Shown piece by piece: positions 13,482 through 17,760 of a stretch of 17,760 nucleotides of DNA. This DNA is from Saprospiraceae bacterium UBA7328. GTDB lineage: Bacteria; Bacteroidota; Bacteroidia; Chitinophagales; Saprospiraceae. The notes beneath the pieces are model-generated. The model did not search any database. It worked only from the letters and a program-made list of their open reading frames with translations, and was not told where the DNA came from. How positions within the stretch are numbered: the first letter of the stretch is position 1; each line of letters starts with the position of its first letter. Made by a program: the position numbers and the translations under genes. The stretch covers positions 23,565 through 41,324 of the forward strand of contig DKPS01000067.1 in NCBI GenBank assembly GCA_002471345.1, read 5' to 3'.

Positions 13482-15725
13482 ATGAAAATTAAAACAGAAC
13501 ATACTTTTTGTAGAATATGTGAGTCATTGTGTGGCCTCGAAGTCGATACAATAGATAATAAGATTGTGAATATTCGACCCGATGCTAATCATATTACGAC
13601 TTATGGATTTGCTTGTCCTAAGGGGCTAAAGCAGCATAAAATGTATGATTCACCTGATAGATTGAGTTCACCATTGATCAAAAAAAATGGAGAATGGTGT
13701 AAATCGTCTTGGGAAAAAACCCTTAAAGAAATTGGTGAAAAGGTCAAAAAAATAATAAAAGAGGACGGCCCTAATGCCATTGGTATGTACGTTGGAACTG
13801 CAGCAGGATTTGGAGTTCTTCATCCTATTTTTGCGCAAGGTTTTATGGATGGCATTGGATCAAACAATCTTTTTAGTTCGGCGAGTCAAGATTGTAGTAA
13901 CAAGTTTGCGGTGTCACAACGAATGTATGGTTATCCATTTACTCTTACATTTCCTGATATTCTAAATACAGATTTTTTGATAATAGTAGGTGCTAATCCC
14001 ATTGTTTCGAAATGGAGTTTTCTTCAAGTTCCTAACCCAAGCCTGCACTTAAAAAATATCCTTAAAAAGGGAGGAGAAGTTGTGGTTGTAGATCCTAGAA
14101 AAACAGAAACAGCCAAAATTGCAAAAAGCCATATTCCTATAAGACCCAATACTGATGTGTTTTTCTATTTGTCCTTTCTGAATGAGTTGATAAGAATTAA
14201 TCAAATAGACAAAAGTTGGATTTCAAATTATACTACAGGATTTGACGAACTTTTTGAATTGGCAAAACGATGGTCTGGAGAAAGAACAGAAAGTCTTACT
14301 GGTATACCGACGGCTATTTTGAAGGATGTTGTGAAAAAGTTTCACTCAGCTAAAAGAGCTTCTATATATTGTTCTACCGGTGTAAATATGGGTACACATG
14401 GAGCCTTAAGTTTTTGGATACAGGAATGTATTAACATAATCAGTGGTAATCTCGATAAGGAAGGGGGAGCATTAGTGAGTAAGGGAATTATAGACTTCCC
14501 TTCTTTTGGTAAGAAGAATGGTAGGCTATTGAGGTCAGATAAAAGCCGAGTGCATTCATTCCATAGTACAAATGACGCTTTCCCTGGAGGACTACTTGCT
14601 GATGAGATATTAACTAGAGGGAATGGTCAAATTAAAGCTCTTTTTGTCACTGGAGGTAATCCCCTCATTACAATGGCGAATTCTAATAGATTAAGAGAAG
14701 CTTTTTCATCACTTGAGTTATTGGTAACCTTGGATATATACCCTAATGAGACAGGTTCAATTGGGCACTATATGTTGCCCTGCACCAGTCCATTAGAGCG
14801 GCCTGATTTACCGTTTATATTTCCATTAATGTTAGGGCTGCAGACAAAACCATATTTACAAGCTACTAAATCAATGATTGAACCTCAAGGAGAACAAAGA
14901 GATGAGGCCAGTATTTATTTAGACCTTTGTAAATATTCTGGAGTGAATATATTTGGATCCTGGACAGGACAAAAAGTATTGGAAATTTTTTCCTTTTTTA
15001 ATTCAATATATAGCAAGAAAAAGCAAAAGAGCATTCCTCAAGAATTTCTTTTGAATCTAATACTAAAGCTTTCTGGACAAAAAGGATTTAAGAGTTTGCT
15101 AAAGCATAAAAGTGGGTATGAATTAGATTCCCATGAAGCAGGAACATTTGTCCCAGACCGGGTCCTGACTGATGATAAGAAGATTGCTCTTGCTCCACAT
15201 GATCTATTGGAAGAGGCCCAAAATTTGGATCTTTTCTTTCAAGAAGAATTGGAGGCTATTCAAGAATACAGATTGATTACAAAAAGAGATGTAACCACTC
15301 ATAATAGCTGGACTCATAATATTGATGAGTTTACAAAAGGAGATAGATACACCAACTATCTTTACTTAAACCCATCGGATGCTGAAGACCTAAGTCTTTC
15401 ATTTAAAGACTTAGCTAAAGTAAGCACGGACATTGGTTCTATAGTGTTGCCCGTGAAAATTACAAATGATTTGAACAAGAAGACTGTTGCTATTCCGCAT
15501 GGATGGGGCCACCAGTCTACCAGTATGAAAATTGCAAAGAATACGAGTGGGGTTAATGTGAATATTTTAGCTTCAGATGGAATTGATAGCTTGGAGCGTA
15601 TAAGTGGAATGTCTCATCTTACAGGTATCAAAGTGAAAATCGAAAGATTTCAAGGTGATTTTGCCCCTAATAGTTGGTCAGGACTAAAAGAAGAACAACT
15701 TGAAGTTCCACAGATATTGCAATAA
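13482..15725 (+). CDS. Molybdopterin (bis-MGD) oxidoreductase with one [4Fe-4S] cluster, cytoplasmic, substrate unknown
   Basis: A 747-residue member of the DMSO reductase / formate dehydrogenase superfamily. A [4Fe-4S] binding motif is formed by Cys10, Cys13, Cys17 and Cys45, followed by Lys47 (CPKG), which lies between cluster and pterin in relatives. Cys138 (SQDCSNKF) sits near the place of the molybdenum ligand in formate dehydrogenase H and is my candidate ligand. Nucleotide-pterin binding pieces include IIVGANPIVSKWS, VVVDPRKTETAK, FVTGGNPLITMAN and a C-terminal dinucleotide-binding domain from about residue 600 (LYLNPSDAEDL, AIPHGWGHQ). There is no Tat or Sec signal, so it should be cytoplasmic. 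No iron-sulfur, membrane or chaperone partner lies beside it. Its substrate cannot be told from sequence. Confidence 0.88.
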   Translation: MKIKTEHTFCRICESLCGLEVDTIDNKIVNIRPDANHITTYGFACPKGLKQHKMYDSPDRLSSPLIKKNGEWCKSSWEKTLKEIGEKVKKIIKEDGPNAIGMYVGTAAGFGVLHPIFAQGFMDGIGSNNLFSSASQDCSNKFAVSQRMYGYPFTLTFPDILNTDFLIIVGANPIVSKWSFLQVPNPSLHLKNILKKGGEVVVVDPRKTETAKIAKSHIPIRPNTDVFFYLSFLNELIRINQIDKSWISNYTTGFDELFELAKRWSGERTESLTGIPTAILKDVVKKFHSAKRASIYCSTGVNMGTHGALSFWIQECINIISGNLDKEGGALVSKGIIDFPSFGKKNGRLLRSDKSRVHSFHSTNDAFPGGLLADEILTRGNGQIKALFVTGGNPLITMANSNRLREAFSSLELLVTLDIYPNETGSIGHYMLPCTSPLERPDLPFIFPLMLGLQTKPYLQATKSMIEPQGEQRDEASIYLDLCKYSGVNIFGSWTGQKVLEIFSFFNSIYSKKKQKSIPQEFLLNLILKLSGQKGFKSLLKHKSGYELDSHEAGTFVPDRVLTDDKKIALAPHDLLEEAQNLDLFFQEELEAIQEYRLITKRDVTTHNSWTHNIDEFTKGDRYTNYLYLNPSDAEDLSLSFKDLAKVSTDIGSIVLPVKITNDLNKKTVAIPHGWGHQSTSMKIAKNTSGVNVNILASDGIDSLERISGMSHLTGIKVKIERFQGDFAPNSWSGLKEEQLEVPQILQ

Positions 15726-15741
15726 TATATCATGACAAGTC

Positions 15742-16620
15742 TTACGTAAAAAGATCTGAACTAAGGTATCTATCTCCTCTATCACATGCAATGAAAACTA
15801 TAATACCCTCATCTAATTCATTGGCCAATTTTAATGCGGCGAATGCAGCCCCTCCACTGCTCATCCCTGAAAAAATAGCTTCTTTTTTAGCTAAATTTTG
15901 TGACATGGATTTAGCGTCCTTTTGATTGACATCGATCACTCTATCTACTCTGTGAGCTTCATATATCTTAGGTAAAAATTCTGGAGACCATCTTCTTATA
16001 CCAGGAATTCGTGAACCATCTTCTGGTTGAGTTCCTATGATTTGAATGTTTTTATTTTGTTCTTTGAGATATCTAGAGACTCCCATAATTGTACCAGTTG
16101 TCCCCATAGCAGATACGAAATGTGTCACATTCCCTTTGGTGTCTTTCCATATTTCAGGACCAGTGGACTTGTAATGCATCCCATAATTATCAGGATTTGC
16201 AAATTGATTCAGCATGAAGTACTCATCTTTTGAAGCCATCTGTTCTGCCAATTCTCTACTATATTCAATAGTTTTTTTCTGTGGTGTAAGAATTACTTCT
16301 GCTCCAAATGCCTTCATTGTATCAATTCGTTCCTTAGTCGCCCCATCAGTCATGATCAATGTCATTTCTAGTCCTTTGAGTTGCGCAATCATTGCAAGAG
16401 CAATACCAGTATTACCACTTGTGGCTTCTACGAGCTTATCTCCTTTTTTGATATCACCTCTTTCTAGAGCTCCTGTTATCATTCCCAACGCAGCTCTATC
16501 TTTGACACTACCGCCTGGATTATGCCCTTCTAGTTTTGCGAAAACTTGAACATTTTTAGGCTTGGTCAAGTTGGTAATCTCTACCAATGGTGTGTTTCCA
16601 ATTAAATCTATTATGTCCAT
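15742..16620 (-). CDS. cysM: Cysteine synthase B (O-acetylserine sulfhydrylase)
   Basis: A 292-residue PLP enzyme that makes cysteine from O-acetylserine and sulfide (or thiosulfate in CysM types). Lys40 in GGSVKDRA is the Schiff-base lysine. EATSGNTGIALA binds the substrate carboxylate, and GTTGTIMG holds the PLP phosphate. The CysM signatures GSRIPGIRRW at about 207-216 and the ending ACDRGDRYLSSDLF favour CysM over CysK. Length is normal. It starts two bases after the cysE stop codon and shares its transcript, giving both steps from serine to cysteine in one unit. Its 3' end is convergent with the molybdenum enzyme gene, 16 nt apart. Confidence 0.95.
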   Translation of the reverse strand: MDIIDLIGNTPLVEITNLTKPKNVQVFAKLEGHNPGGSVKDRAALGMITGALERGDIKKGDKLVEATSGNTGIALAMIAQLKGLEMTLIMTDGATKERIDTMKAFGAEVILTPQKKTIEYSRELAEQMASKDEYFMLNQFANPDNYGMHYKSTGPEIWKDTKGNVTHFVSAMGTTGTIMGVSRYLKEQNKNIQIIGTQPEDGSRIPGIRRWSPEFLPKIYEAHRVDRVIDVNQKDAKSMSQNLAKKEAIFSGMSSGGAAFAALKLANELDEGIIVFIACDRGDRYLSSDLFT

Positions 16621-16622
16621 AT

Positions 16623-17477
16623 TTACTTGCTGAATTCTCTGAATACCTGCACATCAGATTCTTGGCAATCTTCAGATTTTGACTCTTCACTACTCATTCG
16701 AGCCTGATAATATACTTTAGTATTAGGTGCCACACTTTTGGTAATCCAAACATTACCTCCAATAGTGCTGTCAGCCCCTATTACTGTATTCCCACCTAAG
16801 ATGGTAGCACCTGCATAGATAACAACTCCGTCTTCTATAGTAGGATGGCGCTTATTATCTGCATCTTTCTTCTGTACACTCAATGCGCCTAAAGTTACTC
16901 CTTGGTAAATTTTCACATTTTTGCCAATATCTGTTGTTGCCCCTATTACCATACCTGTCCCATGATCAATACAAAAATGTTCCCCGATTCTTGCAGCAGG
17001 ATGAATGTCGATCCCTGTTTGACTATGAGCATGTTCAGTTATAATTCGGGGGAGATCTTCTACATCTAATTTGTGAAGTAAATGAGCAATTCTGTAAGCT
17101 GCTATCGCATAGAATCCAGGATAACTTCGAATTATCTCCCTTCTGCTTTGTGCGGCAGGATCTCCGTTATAGATAGCCTCTATATCTTTGTCTAAAGTAT
17201 CATAAATGGCTTCAAAATTATTAAAGAATTTTTCTGAAACATTGTTAGCTATTAATTTGAAATTAGCAGGATTACGTCTTATCAGAATGTCCAAGTCAAG
17301 TTTTAGTTGCCTTAGGTTGACATCAATGGCTTCTAAAGAATTGAATTTCTGATCCGAATAATCTAGATATAAAGCTCCTAGTAGTTTTACAAAAAAATCT
17401 CCTACCTCTTGCTTTGAAGGACAAGTAGGACAAATTTGATGCTCTCTTAAGAGCTTATCTAAAAATTCTTTTCTCAT
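16623..17477 (-). CDS. cysE: Serine O-acetyltransferase
   Basis: A 284-residue enzyme that makes O-acetylserine from serine and acetyl-CoA, the first step of cysteine synthesis. The N-terminal helical domain covers about residues 1-150. The left-handed beta-helix follows, with hexapeptide repeats (GIDIHPAARIG, VIGATTDIG, GGNTVIGADSTIGG). Asp157 and His172 (CIDHGTG) match the catalytic Asp143/His158 of E. coli with the same spacing. The acetyl-CoA loop KRHPTIEDG is present. The C-terminus ends in Lys and not Ile, so it lacks the residue that docks into CysK in the cysteine synthase complex; this agrees with its CysM partner. An N-terminal CPTC pair at residues 16-19 is of unknown meaning. Confidence 0.95.
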   Translation of the reverse strand: MRKEFLDKLLREHQICPTCPSKQEVGDFFVKLLGALYLDYSDQKFNSLEAIDVNLRQLKLDLDILIRRNPANFKLIANNVSEKFFNNFEAIYDTLDKDIEAIYNGDPAAQSRREIIRSYPGFYAIAAYRIAHLLHKLDVEDLPRIITEHAHSQTGIDIHPAARIGEHFCIDHGTGMVIGATTDIGKNVKIYQGVTLGALSVQKKDADNKRHPTIEDGVVIYAGATILGGNTVIGADSTIGGNVWITKSVAPNTKVYYQARMSSEESKSEDCQESDVQVFREFSK

Positions 17478-17493
17478 GATTCCGATTTGACTT

Positions 17494-17521
17494 CAAAGAT
17501 ATCTTAATCTCTTACGTCAAA
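17494..17521 (-). promoter_or_regulatory. Candidate Bacteroidota promoter for cysE-cysM
   Basis: Read on the minus strand, TATCTTTG (17494-17501) is an exact match to the Bacteroidota -7 element TAnnTTTG. TTTG (17518-17521) lies 16 nt upstream as a -33 element, slightly closer than usual. Transcription would begin about 10 nt before the cysE ATG at 17477. No strong Shine-Dalgarno site is seen, as is common in this phylum. Confidence 0.45.
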
Positions 17522-17559
17522 ACAGTCCCGGATATTACAACTGATATAGACTAATAACT

Positions 17560-17760
17560 TTAGTATTTTGCCGCTTCACCTGATTTTGGCAAGGAGTCTT
17601 TAATAAACTCTCGTAAATGTTCATTAGCATTCTCTAAATCTTCATATCTGAGATACATCATGTGTCCAGATCTGTAACCTTCGAATCTCAACCTATCTTG
17701 CATCTTTCCACTTGGATCAATATGCCACATAGAATACTTTGCATTGAAATATGTTGTTGC
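17560..17760 (-). CDS. Peptidase S10-like (serine carboxypeptidase family) protein, C-terminal fragment
   Basis: The minus-strand frame is open from the window edge to a TAA at 17560-17562, giving the last 66 residues of a protein whose start lies outside. The fragment contains ATTYFNAKYSMWHI and then FEGYRSGHMMYLRYEDL. The GHMMY motif, with an aromatic residue a few positions before, is how the catalytic His region near the C-terminus of S10 serine carboxypeptidase-like proteins appears. A helix (ANEHLREFIKDSL) and a short tail follow. The catalytic Ser and Asp would be upstream and cannot be checked. Its stop lies 82 nt from the cysE start on the same strand, so cysE probably has its own promoter. 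Confidence 0.75.
   Translation of the reverse strand, partial: ATTYFNAKYSMWHIDPSGKMQDRLRFEGYRSGHMMYLRYEDLENANEHLREFIKDSLPKSGEAAKY

Noticed and set aside
1..17760. Mobile elements, defence systems, CRISPR arrays, tRNA or rRNA genes
   Set aside because: No transposase, integrase, terminal repeats, repeat-spacer pattern or RNA gene signature was seen; the region reads as conserved housekeeping sequence.

Overview
The window is AT-rich, densely coded, and looks chromosomal from a member of the Bacteroidota, most likely a Cytophagales-type marine or environmental bacterium. The evidence is the Bacteroidota-style run of Alternative Complex III genes followed by an A1-type cytochrome c oxidase operon, a PorT-like outer membrane protein, an S10-type peptidase, few Shine-Dalgarno sites, and one exact TAnnTTTG promoter element. 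No genus can be named from sequence alone. No mobile element, CRISPR array, tRNA or rRNA was seen, and no gap between genes exceeds about 130 nt.

Region 1 (1-10101, plus strand) is a respiratory operon. It enters mid-gene in actC and continues actD, actE, actF, coxB, coxA, ctaB, two non-identical subunit III genes and a subunit IV gene. ActA and ActB should lie just upstream, outside the window. Gene gaps are 5-22 nt, or the genes overlap. Together they encode the quinol:electron-acceptor oxidoreductase ACIII and the heme-copper oxidase it feeds, an arrangement known to form a supercomplex in Flavobacterium johnsoniae. A hairpin with a T run follows the subunit IV gene.

Region 2 (10176-11512, plus strand) looks like an oxidase maturation set: a SCO-position protein with no cysteine, a DUF420/CtaM-like membrane protein, and an 89-residue secreted or membrane protein with a CPMCKM motif.

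Region 3 (11523-13398, minus strand) holds ung, a DUF423 membrane protein and a PorT-like outer membrane protein. Region 4 (13482-15725, plus) is a standalone cytoplasmic molybdopterin oxidoreductase divergent from ung. Region 5 (15742-17477, minus) is a cysE-cysM cysteine synthesis pair with a plausible promoter. The window ends in the C-terminal 66 residues of an S10-like peptidase on the minus strand.

The most unusual feature is coxB. Oxidase subunit II has a complete CuA site and then a C-terminal OmpA-family domain that keeps the Asp and Arg used to bind peptidoglycan. It sits where caa3 oxidases carry a cytochrome c domain. This suggests a terminal oxidase, and perhaps the whole ACIII-oxidase supercomplex, anchored to the cell wall. 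The second point of interest is the maturation set: the SCO-like protein has lost its copper-binding cysteines, while a NosL-like Cys-Pro-Met-Cys motif appears two genes later.
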